The notes beneath the pieces were generated by a model. That model was not told where the DNA came from, searched no databases, and saw nothing but the letters and a program-made list of their open reading frames with translations. 64,000 bases of DNA from the NCBI GenBank assembly GCA_015060925.1, contig SUXM01000004.1, forward strand, positions 62,001 to 126,000, given 5' to 3'. The position numbers were made by a program, and so were the translations under genes. The DNA is from Parabacteroides distasonis. Lineage in GTDB: Bacteria; Bacteroidota; Bacteroidia; Bacteroidales; Tannerellaceae. Below, in pieces: positions 36,691-47,624 of the stretch. Each line of letters begins with the position of its first letter. Position 1 is the stretch's first letter.

Positions 36691-37419
36691 ATGCAAGAGT
36701 TTGAAGGATATGAAGGCATTCGGTTGTGGGAAGAGCAGTTGGCAGATGATGTGATCTTCTCCCTGCTGTTGTGTCTGCTTGTCACTTTTGCGATCATGTT
36801 CCGGTCTCATCTCCAATCGTTTGTAAAGATGATCAAAGATGCTTTTCTTGTGAAGGAGAGGCTGACTTTGTTTGATGGTTTTATCGGGAAAAATCATTTT
36901 ATCTTTCGTGATTTCATGATTTTTCAAGCAATCGCTTTGGCTGCAATCGCCATGATTGCTATCGGTAAGATGTATGGTTGGATTGATTATACGGATTGGA
37001 AGGTTCTTTTGTGGGAAGTTGCTCTTGTTTTTGGTGTTCTGTTTTTGTTTTATCAGCTGAAACAATTTGGTTATTTTTTGTTAGGGTATGTTTTTGCTGA
37101 TCCGGAAAAGTATAAGTTGTGGAAGACTAATTATCATGCCATCATAGGGGTTTGGGGAATTTCTTTGTATGTGCCGGTTTTATGGTTGATCTTTATCAAA
37201 TCCCATGGAATATATCCCGTTGCTTTATTTTTACTACTCTATGCATTGTCTCGTTTTGTGATAATTTATAAGACTATACGGATATTTCACAAGAAAACCA
37301 CTGGCTTTTTGTATATTAATTTGTACCTTTGCGCCCAAGAAATTTTACCCTTAGTCTTAATGTACGAAGGTTTAATTTATTTGTGTAATTTTGTTGAGAT
37401 AAGTGCTTTATGGCGTTGA
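36691..37419 (+). CDS. DUF4271-like multi-TM protein
   Basis: Hydrophobic segments; upstream of hemD, a common Bacteroidales arrangement. Confidence 0.7.
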   Translation: MQEFEGYEGIRLWEEQLADDVIFSLLLCLLVTFAIMFRSHLQSFVKMIKDAFLVKERLTLFDGFIGKNHFIFRDFMIFQAIALAAIAMIAIGKMYGWIDYTDWKVLLWEVALVFGVLFLFYQLKQFGYFLLGYVFADPEKYKLWKTNYHAIIGVWGISLYVPVLWLIFIKSHGIYPVALFLLLYALSRFVIIYKTIRIFHKKTTGFLYINLYLCAQEILPLVLMYEGLIYLCNFVEISALWR

Positions 37420-38168
37420 GTATCAAAAAATTGTTGGTTTCGCAACCGAAACCCGCATCGGAAAAATCTCCCTATTTCGATATCGCAGAAAAGTATGGTG
37501 TAGAGATTGATTTTCGTCCGTTTATAAAAGTGGAGCCTTTAACTTCTAAGGAATTTAGACAGCAAAAAATCTCTATTTTGGATCATACAGCTGTAATCTT
37601 TACTGCTCGTACAGCGATTGATCATTTCTTCAAATTATGTGAAGAATTGCGAGTGACAATTCCTGAAACCATGAAATATTTCTGTATGACAGAGGCGATA
37701 GCTGTTTATTTGCAGAAGTATATTGTATATAGAAAGCGTAAGATCTTTTTCGGTCAGACTGGAAAGTTGGAAGACTTAGTAACGGTCATAGGAAAACATG
37801 CAAAGGAAAAATATTTAGTAGTTGTTTCAGATGTCCATAAAGATGATTTATTTACTTTATTGACTGCGAAAAAGATTAATTATACAAAGGCTGTTATGTA
37901 CCGTACAGTTAGTAATGATTTCTCAAAAGAGGAGAATTTTGATTATGACATGTTGGTATTCTTCAGCCCTTCAGGTATCTCTTCATTATTGAAGAACTTT
38001 CCGGATTTCAAGCAGGATGATATTAAGATTGGATGTTTTGGCCCGACAACGGCAAAAGCGGTGAAAGATGCCGGTTTGCGTTTGGATGTGGAGGCTCCGA
38101 CTCCTGAAGCTCCTTCCATGACTGCAGCTTTGGAAATGTACTTGAAGAAAGAGATGGGTAAAAAATAA
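37410..38168 (+). CDS. hemD: uroporphyrinogen-III synthase
   Basis: HemD-like FFSPSGISSLLKNF, GCFGPTTAKAVKDAGLRLDVEAPTPEAPSM. Confidence 0.88.
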   Translation: MALSIKKLLVSQPKPASEKSPYFDIAEKYGVEIDFRPFIKVEPLTSKEFRQQKISILDHTAVIFTARTAIDHFFKLCEELRVTIPETMKYFCMTEAIAVYLQKYIVYRKRKIFFGQTGKLEDLVTVIGKHAKEKYLVVVSDVHKDDLFTLLTAKKINYTKAVMYRTVSNDFSKEENFDYDMLVFFSPSGISSLLKNFPDFKQDDIKIGCFGPTTAKAVKDAGLRLDVEAPTPEAPSMTAALEMYLKKEMGKK

Positions 38169-38170
38169 GA

Positions 38171-38557
38171 ATGGTAAATAGAAGGTATACCCTTTCAAAA
38201 GAAGAACGTCTGTCGTGGAAACGTTACATTGACCTGTTATTTGCGAAAGGCCAATCGTTTGTAGCGTTTCCACTACGGGTGGTTTATTTACCGGTGGAAG
38301 AGGAATCATTGGTTCCGGTTTCTATCTTGATTAGTGTCCCTAAAAAGAGATTTCGGCGAGCTGTCAAACGGAATTTAATCAAACGCCAAATACGTGAAGC
38401 GTATCGGGTGCGTAAGTATGATTTGATTGACCCGTTGGTAAAGAAGAATAAACGAATGTTGGTGGCTTTCCTTTATTTAGACAAAGAGATACGTTCTTTT
38501 GTTGAAATGGAAAAGGCTATGACGAAAGCTTTAACTGTGCTTGGTAGCAAAGAATAA
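38171..38557 (+). CDS. rnpA: ribonuclease P protein component
   Basis: SVPKKRFRRAVKRNLIKRQIREAYR. Confidence 0.93.
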   Translation: MVNRRYTLSKEERLSWKRYIDLLFAKGQSFVAFPLRVVYLPVEEESLVPVSILISVPKKRFRRAVKRNLIKRQIREAYRVRKYDLIDPLVKKNKRMLVAFLYLDKEIRSFVEMEKAMTKALTVLGSKE

Positions 38558-38779
38558 ATGAAACGTTTTTTTACTTTCCTGTTATTGTTGCCTATATACT
38601 TTTATAAGTATTGTATTTCCCCATTAACTCCTGCATCTTGTCGTTTTGTCCCCACCTGTTCGGAATATGCAGTACAGGCTCTGAAAAAATATGGTCCGAT
38701 AAAAGGATTGTATCTTGCTATTAAACGTATTCTCCGTTGCCATCCTTGGGGAGGGAGTGGTTATGATCCAGTTCCATAA
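38558..38779 (+). CDS. yidD: membrane protein insertion efficiency factor YidD
   Basis: [27 protein letters not shown]...[13 protein letters not shown]. Confidence 0.95.
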   Translation: MKRFFTFLLLLPIYFYKYCISPLTPASCRFVPTCSEYAVQALKKYGPIKGLYLAIKRILRCHPWGGSGYDPVP

Positions 38780-38780
38780 G

Positions 38781-39431
38781 ATGATTTATTACGATATACA
38801 TACACATCATGCATCAGAATCTTCTGAAGAGCATGTTTTAATGAACTTCATCGTTGGAGTTGATTCAAAGAAAATGTTATCGAATAAGGATAATGTTTCT
38901 TATTCTGTAGGGATTCATCCTTGGTATATTAAGGATGTTAATAAACAAATGGAAGATTGTAAAGCGTTGATCTCTTTTCCTGGGGTTATTGCTATAGGGG
39001 AGATAGGATTAGATAAATTCACAGATTATTCTTTGCAGGAGCAATGGGATGTTTTTAAACAACAGGCTCTTTTGGCAGAAGAAAATGGGCTTTTCGTTAT
39101 TATCCATTGTGTGAAGGCTTGGAATGAGCTGATTGCTTTGAAAAAAGAGCTTCGTCCTGCCATGCCTTGGGTTATTCATGGTTTTCGAGGTAATGTCCAA
39201 TTGGCTAAACAGTTAATCCGGGAGGGTTTCTTTTTATCTTTTGGTAAATATTTTCAAATAGAGGCTGTCCGAGTGGCTTGGCCTGATAAATTATTTGTCG
39301 AAACAGATGATAGCAATATGGATATACATTCTGTATATGCTGCTATTTCTACCAGTTTAGGGTTGTCGATTGATGTCTTTGGCCGGCAAGTGGCTGAAAA
39401 TGTTCATAAGATTCTCCTTTTTCCGTTATAA
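38781..39431 (+). CDS. TatD family hydrolase (start after yidD stop)
   Basis: DIHTHHA, GIHPWY, IGEIGLDK, VETDDSN. Confidence 0.85.
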   Translation: MIYYDIHTHHASESSEEHVLMNFIVGVDSKKMLSNKDNVSYSVGIHPWYIKDVNKQMEDCKALISFPGVIAIGEIGLDKFTDYSLQEQWDVFKQQALLAEENGLFVIIHCVKAWNELIALKKELRPAMPWVIHGFRGNVQLAKQLIREGFFLSFGKYFQIEAVRVAWPDKLFVETDDSNMDIHSVYAAISTSLGLSIDVFGRQVAENVHKILLFPL

Positions 39432-39436
39432 AGTCG

Positions 39437-39444
39437 TACCTTTG
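39437..39444 (+). promoter_or_regulatory. candidate -7 box for tyrS
   Basis: TACCTTTG. Confidence 0.45.
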
Positions 39445-39475
39445 CCGACATTCAAATCATATATAATCTAAAACG

Positions 39476-40768
39476 ATGAATTTTGTTGAAGAATTAAGAT
39501 GGAGGGGCATGATTTCAGATATGATGCCCGGTACAGAAGAACAGTTGTTGAAAGAGATGACTTCTGCTTATGTTGGTATTGACCCAACAGCCGATTCTTT
39601 ACATATTGGTCATTTGGTGTCAGTTATGATGCTGAAACATTTCCAACGTGCGGGACATCGTCCGATTGCTTTGGTCGGAGGTGCTACCGGTATGATTGGA
39701 GACCCTTCTATGAAATCGGCAGAACGTAATTTGTTGGATGAAGAAACACTTCGTCACAATCAAGATTGTATCAAGGCGCAGTTGGCTAAATTCTTGGATT
39801 TTGATTCAGAAGCTCCTAATGCTGCTAAGTTGGTAAACAACTATGATTGGATGAAAGATTATTCTTTTTTGAATTTTATCCGTGATATTGGTAAGCATAT
39901 CACCGTTAACTATATGATGGCCAAAGATTCTGTAAAGAAACGTTTGAGCCGTGAGTCAAGTGTGGGTATGTCTTTCACTGAATTCTCTTATCAGCTATTG
40001 CAAGGTTATGACTTTATGTATTTATATGAACATGAAGGTTGTCGTTTGCAGATGGGAGGTAGTGATCAGTGGGGAAATATCACTACCGGAACAGAATTGA
40101 TCCGTCGTAAATTAGGAGGTGAAGCATATGCGTTGACCTGTCCATTGATTACGAAAGCGGATGGAGGTAAGTTTGGAAAGACTGAATCCGGAAATGTATG
40201 GTTGGATCGTCGTTATACTTCTCCTTATAAGTTCTATCAGTTCTGGTTGAATGTAAGTGATGCGGATGCAGCGAAGTATATTAAGATCTTTACCGATCTT
40301 CCAAAAGATGAAATTGAAGCGTTGATTCAAGAACAAGAGGCAGCTCCTCATTTACGTCCATTGCAGAAACGTTTGGCAAAAGAGGTGACTGTTATGGTTC
40401 ATTCAGAAGAAGATTACAATGCTGCAGTTGAAGCTTCTAATATCTTGTTTGGTAATTCTACTTCAGAAGCATTGAAGCAGTTGGATGAGCAGACCTTGTT
40501 AGATGTATTCAATGGGGTTCCTCAGTTTGAAGTCGCTCGTGAAGATATTGAAGCAGGTGTGAAGGCGATTGAATTGTTTACAGAAAAGGCTACCATATTC
40601 CCTTCAAAAGGAGAAATGCGTAAGTTGGTACAGAGTGGTGGTATCAGTGTAAATAAAGAGAAATTGACTAATCAGGATATGGTTATTGATAGTTCTTTGC
40701 TGTTGGATGGAAAGTATCTTTTGGTTCAAAGAGGTAAAAAGAACTATTATTTGCTAATAGTGAAATAA
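39476..40768 (+). CDS. tyrS: tyrosine--tRNA ligase
   Basis: [36 protein letters not shown]. Confidence 0.97.
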   Translation: MNFVEELRWRGMISDMMPGTEEQLLKEMTSAYVGIDPTADSLHIGHLVSVMMLKHFQRAGHRPIALVGGATGMIGDPSMKSAERNLLDEETLRHNQDCIKAQLAKFLDFDSEAPNAAKLVNNYDWMKDYSFLNFIRDIGKHITVNYMMAKDSVKKRLSRESSVGMSFTEFSYQLLQGYDFMYLYEHEGCRLQMGGSDQWGNITTGTELIRRKLGGEAYALTCPLITKADGGKFGKTESGNVWLDRRYTSPYKFYQFWLNVSDADAAKYIKIFTDLPKDEIEALIQEQEAAPHLRPLQKRLAKEVTVMVHSEEDYNAAVEASNILFGNSTSEALKQLDEQTLLDVFNGVPQFEVAREDIEAGVKAIELFTEKATIFPSKGEMRKLVQSGGISVNKEKLTNQDMVIDSSLLLDGKYLLVQRGKKNYYLLIVK

Positions 40769-40841
40769 TTTTTGTAAAAAAGCTTGCAAGGATAAAATAT
40801 AGTACTTATCTTTGCAACGCTTTAAAGATAAAGCGCGGGAT

Positions 40842-40912
40842 TGTCTCATGGTGTAATGGTAGCACTACAGTTTTTGGTTCTGTCTGTCGAGGTTCGAATC
40901 CTCGTGAGACAA
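40842..40912 (+). tRNA. tRNA-Gln (anticodon TTG)
   Basis: Acceptor TGTCTCA/TGAGACA, T-arm CGAGG TTCGAAT CCTCG, anticodon loop TTTTGGT. Confidence 0.93.
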
Positions 40913-40918
40913 CTCAGT

Positions 40919-40950
40919 AAAGGTTCAGTTAAAAACTGAACCTTTTTTTT
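40919..40950 (+). terminator. terminator after tRNA-Gln
   Basis: AAAGGTTCAGTT AAAA ACTGAACCTTTTTTTT. Confidence 0.85.
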
Positions 40951-40980
40951 GTGTTTGTTTATTTTGTAGGTTATTCTATA

Positions 40981-41016
40981 AAAAAAGGATTGTGTCATTT
41001 GACACAATCCTTTTTG
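40981..41016. terminator. bidirectional terminator for frd/sdh operon
   Basis: AAAAAAGGATTGTGTC ATTT GACACAATCCTTTTT. Confidence 0.85.
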
Positions 41017-41037
41017 AGTTTATGAAATACTTGTTGA

Positions 41038-41793
41038 TTAGTCTTTCAACTTAGCGCAGATGAACTCACGGTTCAAACGAGCGATGTTGCTAACAGAAAT
41101 GTTCTTCGGACATTCCATTTCACATGCACGTGTGTTTGTACAGTTACCGAAGCCTAATTCGTCCATTTTAGCTACCATTGCTTTTGCACGACGAGCAGCT
41201 TCAACTTTACCTTGAGGTAATAACGCTAACTGGCTAACCTTTGCAGAAACGAACAACATTGCTGAGCCGTTCTTACAAGCAGCAGCACAAGCACCGCAAC
41301 CGATACAAGCAGCAGCGTCCATAGCTAAGTCTGCATCTACTTTAGGAATAGGAATAGCGTTTGCATCAGGAACACCACCTGTATTAACAGAAACGAAACC
41401 ACCAGCCTGGATAATTTTGTCGTATGCATAACGATCTACCATCAAGTCGCGGATTACAGGGAAACCTGCAGAACGCCACGGTTCAATAGTGATAGTATCG
41501 CCATCATTGAAACGACGCATGTAAAGCTGACAAGTTGTTGCACCTGTTGCAGGTCCGTGTGGATGTCCGTTGATATAAAGTGAACACATACCACAGATAC
41601 CTTCACGACAGTCATGATCGAATACGATAGGTTCTTTGCCTTCGTTAACCAACTGTTCATTCAAGATATCCAACATTTCCAAAAAAGATACACTCTGATT
41701 GATATTTTTCAGTTGGTAAGTTTCGAATTGTCCTTTTGCTTTCGGACCCTTCTGACGCCAAACCTTAAGTGTAATATTTATATCTTTATCCAT
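41038..41793 (-). CDS. frdB: fumarate reductase/succinate dehydrogenase iron-sulfur subunit
   Basis: [35 protein letters not shown]. Confidence 0.95.
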   Translation of the reverse strand: MDKDINITLKVWRQKGPKAKGQFETYQLKNINQSVSFLEMLDILNEQLVNEGKEPIVFDHDCREGICGMCSLYINGHPHGPATGATTCQLYMRRFNDGDTITIEPWRSAGFPVIRDLMVDRYAYDKIIQAGGFVSVNTGGVPDANAIPIPKVDADLAMDAAACIGCGACAAACKNGSAMLFVSAKVSQLALLPQGKVEAARRAKAMVAKMDELGFGNCTNTRACEMECPKNISVSNIARLNREFICAKLKD

Positions 41794-41820
41794 GATTCTA
41801 ATTTTTGTAATTGATGATTA

Positions 41821-43764
41821 TTACTTCTTGTAGTTACGTGTCTGAGGCACTACGAATTCATAATTCAATGGTTCTTTTAGCATAACAGGATCTTTGTCTT
41901 CACCCTGATATTCCCAACAAGATACATACATGAACTTGTCATCATGACGAAGAGCTTCACCTTCTTCTGTCTGGTGTTCCAAACGGAAGTGACCACCACA
42001 AGATTCTGCACGATCGCAAGCATCATGAGCCATCAAAGTTCCGATTTCGATGAAGTCTGCCAATCGAAGAGCCTTTTCCAATTCAGTGTTCAAATCTTCA
42101 CCACTACCTGGGATAAATACATTTGACCAGAACTCTTTCTTAAGGTCTTTCAACATCTTGATAGCCTCTTTCAATCCGGCTTCGTTACGTGCCATACCTA
42201 CATGTTCCCACATGATATGACCTAACTTTCTGTGGATAGAGTCAACAGTTGCTTTACCCTTAATGCTCATCAATTTCTGGATACGATCCTTGATGTTCTT
42301 TTCTGCTTCTGCAAATTCAGGAAGATCAGTGCTGAAACGAGGAACCTGAATTTGGTCAGACAAGTAGTTCTGAATTGTATAAGGTAATACGAAGTAACCA
42401 TCAGCCAAACCTTGCATCAATGCTGACGCACCCAAACGGTTTGCGCCGTGGTCAGAGAAGTTAGCTTCACCAATTGCAAACAAACCAGGAACAGAAGTCA
42501 TCAATTCATAGTCAACCCAAAGACCACCCATTGAATAGTGCAATGCAGGATAAATCATCATTGGAGTTTCGTATGGATCATCATTGGTGATTTCTTCATA
42601 CATATCAAATAAGTTACCATATTTCTGTTTAACCACCTCTTTACCTAAACGTTTGATTGCGTCAGAGAAGTCCAAGAATACAGCCAAACCTGTGTTGTTT
42701 ACACCGAAACCGGCATCGCAACGTTCTTTAGCAGCACGTGAAGCCACGTCACGCGGAACCAAGTTACCGAATGCAGGATAACGACGTTCCAAATAGTAGT
42801 CACGATCTTCTTCAGGAATATCTTTACCTTTCTTTGTGCCTGCTTGCAATGCTTTAGCATCTTCGAGTTTCTTTGGTACCCAGATACGACCATCGTTACG
42901 CAAAGATTCAGACATCAAAGTCAATTTAGATTGGAAGTCACCTTTAACAGGAACACAAGTCGGGTGGATCTGAACCATACAAGGGTTAGCAAAATAAGCA
43001 CCTTTTTTGTAGCACTGCCATGCAGCAGAGCCGTTAGAACCCATTGCGTTTGTTGACAAGAAGAATGTGTTTACATAACCACCTGTTGCCACAACGACAG
43101 CGTGAGCTGCATAACGTTCGATAGCACCTGTTACCAAGTTACGGGCGATGATACCACGCGCACGACCATCTACCTTAACAACGTCCAACATTTCATGGCG
43201 AGTATACATCTTTACTTTACCCAAACCAATCTGACGACTCAATGCAGAGTATGCACCTAACAACAACTGCTGACCGGTCTGACCGCGGGCATAGAACGTA
43301 CGGGATACCTGAGCACCACCGAATGAACGGTTATCCAATAAACCACCATATTCACGAGCAAAAGGAACACCTTGAGCCACGCACTGGTCGATGATGTTGT
43401 TAGAAACTTCGGCCAAGCGATATACGTTTGCTTCACGAGCACGGTAGTCACCACCTTTGATGGTATCATAGAACAAACGATAAACAGAGTCACCATCGTT
43501 CTGATAATTCTTTGCAGCATTGATACCGCCCTGTGCAGCAATAGAGTGTGCACGGCGAGGAGAGTCTTGGATACAGAAGTTCAATACATTGAATCCCATT
43601 TCTGCCAAAGAAGCTGCAGCAGAAGCTCCAGCCAAACCCGTACCTACAACGATGATATCCAAGCGGCGTTTGTTAGCGGGGTTCACCAATTTCTGGTGAT
43701 CTTTATAATTTTTCCATTTCTCAGCCAACGGGCCTTGAGGAATCTTAGAATTTATTTCAGCCAT
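41821..43764 (-). CDS. frdA: fumarate reductase/succinate dehydrogenase flavoprotein subunit
   Basis: [48 protein letters not shown]. Confidence 0.96.
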   Translation of the reverse strand: MAEINSKIPQGPLAEKWKNYKDHQKLVNPANKRRLDIIVVGTGLAGASAAASLAEMGFNVLNFCIQDSPRRAHSIAAQGGINAAKNYQNDGDSVYRLFYDTIKGGDYRAREANVYRLAEVSNNIIDQCVAQGVPFAREYGGLLDNRSFGGAQVSRTFYARGQTGQQLLLGAYSALSRQIGLGKVKMYTRHEMLDVVKVDGRARGIIARNLVTGAIERYAAHAVVVATGGYVNTFFLSTNAMGSNGSAAWQCYKKGAYFANPCMVQIHPTCVPVKGDFQSKLTLMSESLRNDGRIWVPKKLEDAKALQAGTKKGKDIPEEDRDYYLERRYPAFGNLVPRDVASRAAKERCDAGFGVNNTGLAVFLDFSDAIKRLGKEVVKQKYGNLFDMYEEITNDDPYETPMMIYPALHYSMGGLWVDYELMTSVPGLFAIGEANFSDHGANRLGASALMQGLADGYFVLPYTIQNYLSDQIQVPRFSTDLPEFAEAEKNIKDRIQKLMSIKGKATVDSIHRKLGHIMWEHVGMARNEAGLKEAIKMLKDLKKEFWSNVFIPGSGEDLNTELEKALRLADFIEIGTLMAHDACDRAESCGGHFRLEHQTEEGEALRHDDKFMYVSCWEYQGEDKDPVMLKEPLNYEFVVPQTRNYKK

Positions 43765-43798
43765 ATTATTTAATATTCAATTATGATTACACCTTAAA

Positions 43799-44527
43799 TT
43801 AATGACCACAAACAGCAGTACAAGCAGCGCTACAATCGCCACCTACACCGTTCAGGTAGAAAATAATTGTAATGATTGCGAATACAGCACAAACGACTGT
43901 TGCAAATACTTTAGAGATACATTCCCAACGGTTCATCCATACAGTGTTATTCCATCCCAAAGTATGGATCGCACTCCAGAAACCGTGAGTTAGGTGGAAC
44001 CACAAAGCTACGTACCATACCAAATACAGTGCGGTAACAACGATGTTTCCTTTGAAGTAATAATTGATGAAAGCAGAACCACTCTGTGGAGATACAGCTG
44101 TTCCTCCTAAATCAACCATGTGATTGCCCATCAATTCGGCAAACATCATTTTGTACCAGAACTGAGAGAAGTGTAATATCGCAAACAAGATTACGATAAT
44201 ACCCAACACCAGCATGTTTTGAGAAGCCCATTCTACACCTTTTGGACGAGCGCTGACTGCGTAACGGTCATTGCCACGAGCCTTACGGTTCTCCATTGTC
44301 AAAATGAAGGCATAGATGATGTGGATAATGAAACCAGCAGCTAATACTAAAGTACCAGCCACAGCATACCAGTTTGATCCCAAAAATCCGCAAACCATGT
44401 CATAAGCTGCACCAGAAAATACAGCGACTACGTTCATGGATACATGGAACACCAAAAACAGAATAAGAAAGAGACCTGATACACTCATTATCAGTTTCTT
44501 TCCAATAGAAGAATTAAGTAACCACAT
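43799..44527 (-). CDS. frdC: succinate dehydrogenase/fumarate reductase cytochrome b subunit
   Basis: 5-TM di-heme type; FHVSMNVVAVF, ILHFSQFWYKM, HLTHGFWSAIHTLG. Confidence 0.92.
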   Translation of the reverse strand: MWLLNSSIGKKLIMSVSGLFLILFLVFHVSMNVVAVFSGAAYDMVCGFLGSNWYAVAGTLVLAAGFIIHIIYAFILTMENRKARGNDRYAVSARPKGVEWASQNMLVLGIIVILFAILHFSQFWYKMMFAELMGNHMVDLGGTAVSPQSGSAFINYYFKGNIVVTALYLVWYVALWFHLTHGFWSAIHTLGWNNTVWMNRWECISKVFATVVCAVFAIITIIFYLNGVGGDCSAACTAVCGH

Positions 44528-44594
44528 AAGATAATAATTTAAGTTATTTAATTGTATTAAAAAAATTTCTTCTCGTTATATATACCTAATTCCG

Positions 44595-44602
44595 CAAAGG
44601 TA
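44595..44602 (-). promoter_or_regulatory. candidate -7 box for frd/sdh operon
   Basis: CAAAGGTA on + strand = TACCTTTG on - strand. Confidence 0.45.
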
Positions 44603-44697
44603 TGTTAAATCCCTATATGAAGCAAACGATTAAAGAAATATTTCGGCAATGAAAAGTCCTCTTTTTTGTATTTCTTTTCTCTTGGGATAGGTAAAAA

Positions 44698-44778
44698 TTC
44701 TTATGCCTATGAGAATTTTTTCTTATGGGCATGGGAATTTATTCTCATAGGCATGAGAAAAGTTTCTCAAGGCGAGAA
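44698..44778. repeat. four tandem imperfect palindromes at exact 22-bp period
   Basis: 44698 TTCTTATGCCTATGAGAA; 44720 TTCTTATGGGCATGGGAA; 44742 TTCTCATAGGCATGAGAA; 44764 TTCTCAAGGCGAGAA. Confidence 0.8.
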
Positions 44779-44836
44779 AATCGGTAAGGAATCGTTTACT
44801 TTTCTTTCTTAAAACGGGAGATGATGAAAAAAAACA

Positions 44837-44844
44837 TACCTTTG
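44837..44844 (+). promoter_or_regulatory. candidate -7 box for divergent methyltransferase gene
   Basis: TACCTTTG. Confidence 0.45.
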
Positions 44845-44864
44845 TCTGGAAATAGGATTGAGAG

Positions 44865-45656
44865 ATGCAGGTAGTACCCTCCATAAATATATTGAAAAAA
44901 GGTATCTTGTTATATCGTTGGCTTCGTTATCGTAAAGGTTTCGGTGTGCATTCTCCTTTTGTCTTTAACCTGATTACGAAAGTAATTGAAGAGAAGGCCT
45001 CCTATTACAGTCTGGATGATATTGAACTGGTTCGTAAGCAGATGCTTTACCGGGAAGGTATGATTACCTATCCGGATCGCCATCAGAAGGGGAAAGTGTG
45101 TAGCCGGACTGTCGGGCAGATCGTGAGACGAGAGTCCATCAGTCCCAAACATGGGGCATTGTTGTTTCGTCTGACAAACTACCTTCGCCCTAAGTATGTT
45201 CTGCAAATAGGAGCTTCCATGGGGTTGTCCACTCTTTATTTGTCTTCTTATGCTTCTGATTTGGAGTGCAGGGTGTTAGAGAATGAGCCAGAGTTTGCGA
45301 AGATCTCTCGTCGTGTATATGAAAAGGTGGCTCGTAACCCGATAGATTTGCGGGTGGGGGACTATAAGAAACTGTTGCCCGGCGCATTGGAGGAGATGGA
45401 AAGGGTTGATTTTGTTTTCTTTAATACCCCTTATGAGCCAATGGATTATCTGTTTTTGTTTGAAACATCTCTTGCCAAGGTACATGACCATACAGTGTTT
45501 GTTTTTGAAGGGATAAAGGAGAACCGCCGGATGCGTGAGTTGTGGCAGATGGTTTGTAGTTGTCCGGAGGTGACGGTGACGATCGATCTTTATTCCATGG
45601 GGCTTGTCTTCTTTAATAAGAAGTTACACAAGAGAGACTATATTGTTTATTTTTAA
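44865..45656 (+). CDS. class I SAM-dependent methyltransferase
   Basis: QIGASMGLSTLYLSSYA, DFVFFNTPYEP. Confidence 0.75.
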   Translation: MQVVPSINILKKGILLYRWLRYRKGFGVHSPFVFNLITKVIEEKASYYSLDDIELVRKQMLYREGMITYPDRHQKGKVCSRTVGQIVRRESISPKHGALLFRLTNYLRPKYVLQIGASMGLSTLYLSSYASDLECRVLENEPEFAKISRRVYEKVARNPIDLRVGDYKKLLPGALEEMERVDFVFFNTPYEPMDYLFLFETSLAKVHDHTVFVFEGIKENRRMRELWQMVCSCPEVTVTIDLYSMGLVFFNKKLHKRDYIVYF

Positions 45657-45674
45657 TAAGGGACATGTGAGGAA

Positions 45675-46238
45675 ATGAAAAAAAGTTTGATATATACCGG
45701 GACAGGCGACAAAGGTATGACCTCTTTAGTGGGAGGCCAACGTGTGTCAAAGGCGCATCAGCGTATCGAAAGTTATGGAACCATTGATGAACTGAATTCT
45801 TTTATCGGTCTTCTGATTACGTCGGTGAAGGAAAAGGAAGACCGGGATTTTTTGTTGTTTGTCCAACATAAACTTTTTACGATCGGTTCCTATTTAGCAA
45901 CTGACCAGGATACTACTGAGTTGAAGGTGGAAAGCAAGGTGTTTCCGGAGACGATTGAACGGATTGAAAAAGAGATAGACCGCATAGATGGCGGATTACC
46001 CAAGATGCATAGTTTTGTCTTGCCGGGAGGCAACCGCCCGTCCGCCTTGGCACATGTCTGCCGTACGGTTTGCCGGCGTGCGGAACGGCAAATCTACCGT
46101 TTGATGGAGGAGATAGAGGTGGAGGAGCCTGTGCTTGTCTTTGTAAACAGACTGTCTGATTATCTGTTTGTTCTGGCTCGGAAGGAATGTGTGATTGGCA
46201 ATGATAATGAAATAATTTGGGATTATACTTGTATCTAA
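45675..46238 (+). CDS. cob(I)yrinic acid a,c-diamide adenosyltransferase (PduO type)
   Basis: [65 protein letters not shown]. Confidence 0.93.
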   Translation: MKKSLIYTGTGDKGMTSLVGGQRVSKAHQRIESYGTIDELNSFIGLLITSVKEKEDRDFLLFVQHKLFTIGSYLATDQDTTELKVESKVFPETIERIEKEIDRIDGGLPKMHSFVLPGGNRPSALAHVCRTVCRRAERQIYRLMEEIEVEEPVLVFVNRLSDYLFVLARKECVIGNDNEIIWDYTCI

Positions 46239-46250
46239 AGAATATTATTA

Positions 46251-46258
46251 TACTTTTG
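46251..46258 (+). promoter_or_regulatory. candidate -7 box for the small acidic protein gene
   Basis: TACTTTTG. Confidence 0.4.
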
Positions 46259-46309
46259 CGCAAGAATTGTGAACCGAACCACTATGGTGGTTATTAATAC
46301 TTGAGAACT

Positions 46310-46531
46310 ATGTATTGGACATTAGAGTTAGCTTCCAAGTTGGAAGATGCCCCTTGGCCTGCAACCAAGGATGAATTGATTGATTATGCACAACGTTCCG
46401 GAGCGCCATTGGAAGTGATTGAAAATCTACAGGAAATGGAGGATGAAGGTGAAATATACGAATGTATTGAAGATATTTGGCCGGATTATCCAAGTAAAGA
46501 GGACTTTTTCTTCAATGAAGAAGAATATTGA
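46310..46531 (+). CDS. DUF2795-like small acidic protein (start MYWTLE)
   Basis: YWTLELASKLEDAPWPATKDELIDYAQRSGAPLEVIENLQEMED. Confidence 0.8.
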   Translation: MYWTLELASKLEDAPWPATKDELIDYAQRSGAPLEVIENLQEMEDEGEIYECIEDIWPDYPSKEDFFFNEEEY

Positions 46532-46672
46532 TGTGCGGAATCCGCATTGAGAGAAAGAAATAAAGGAGATGAGGTGGTGGGATTTTGTCCTGCTACCTCG
46601 TTTGTTTTTATACAATTTATTTATATTCTTTACGTTTATATTTTTATCGAAAGTATTTTTTAGGGAAGTCAA

Positions 46673-47617
46673 ATGAAGAAATATCTCCTGCTTGTCGTTA
46701 TGATGGTAACCTGTGTCACAGGGGTACGGGCGCAATATGATTCGCAATTGAGCCAGTATTTCATGGCAATGGGTTATTATAATCCAGCCTATGTAGGAGT
46801 GAGGGAGGATTTGAACTTGTTAGCATTGTCCCGTTTGCAATGGTTAGGGATAGAGGGTGCTCCGAAATCTATATTTATCAATGCAGATATGCCTTTGAAG
46901 TTGGGTAAGACGAACCATGGGGTGGGATTGTCGATCTTTACGGAAGGGATAGGACTTTTCCAAAATACGCATGTCAATCTGCAATATGCTTATAAACAAA
47001 AGCTCTTTGGCGGAACTTTGAGCGTTGGGTTGCAGTTCGGTTTGGTCAACCAGTCTTTTAACGGGGAGAAGGTGTTTTATCCGACCAGCCAATTCCATCA
47101 ACAACAAGACCAAGCGATTCCGAATACGCAGGTTAGCGGGATGGGGATGGATATAGGTGCCGGTCTTTATTATACGCATAAGAAGTTTTATGTCGGAGTA
47201 GGAGCGACACACTTGAATAAGACGGAGGTTCGGTTGGATGAGTATTCGTCAATGTATCTGAGTAGCACATATAATTTAACCGGAGGATACAATATTCAGT
47301 TACGTAATCCGTTGTATGAATTACAACCATCTGTCTTTTTGAAGACGGATATGCAAAGTTTTCAGGCGGATATAACTGCGCGGTTGGTTTATAACAAAAT
47401 GTTTAATGGTGGTTTTTCCTGGCGGGTGAATGAATCGGTCATCTTATTGTTAGGAGCAAAGTTCGGAAGTTTCCATGTAGGGTATGCGTATGATTTTCCT
47501 ACAACCCCGATTCTGAAAGGGACAAGTGGAAGCCATGAGCTGATGGTCAGCTACAAATTAAAATTGAAGAAGTCTAAGTCTGGAAAAAACAAACATAAAA
47601 GTGTACGTATATTATAG
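46673..47617 (+). CDS. porP: type IX secretion system PorP/SprF family protein
   Basis: AQYDSQLSQYFMAMGYYNPAYVG; upstream of porKLMN. Confidence 0.93.
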   Translation: MKKYLLLVVMMVTCVTGVRAQYDSQLSQYFMAMGYYNPAYVGVREDLNLLALSRLQWLGIEGAPKSIFINADMPLKLGKTNHGVGLSIFTEGIGLFQNTHVNLQYAYKQKLFGGTLSVGLQFGLVNQSFNGEKVFYPTSQFHQQQDQAIPNTQVSGMGMDIGAGLYYTHKKFYVGVGATHLNKTEVRLDEYSSMYLSSTYNLTGGYNIQLRNPLYELQPSVFLKTDMQSFQADITARLVYNKMFNGGFSWRVNESVILLLGAKFGSFHVGYAYDFPTTPILKGTSGSHELMVSYKLKLKKSKSGKNKHKSVRIL

Positions 47618-47624
47618 TTAGTAT

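Noticed and set aside
44698-44778. Could the 22-bp periodic repeats be a CRISPR array?
   Set aside because: Units are contiguous imperfect palindromes with ~4-bp gaps, no unique spacers, and no cas genes nearby; an operator array fits better.
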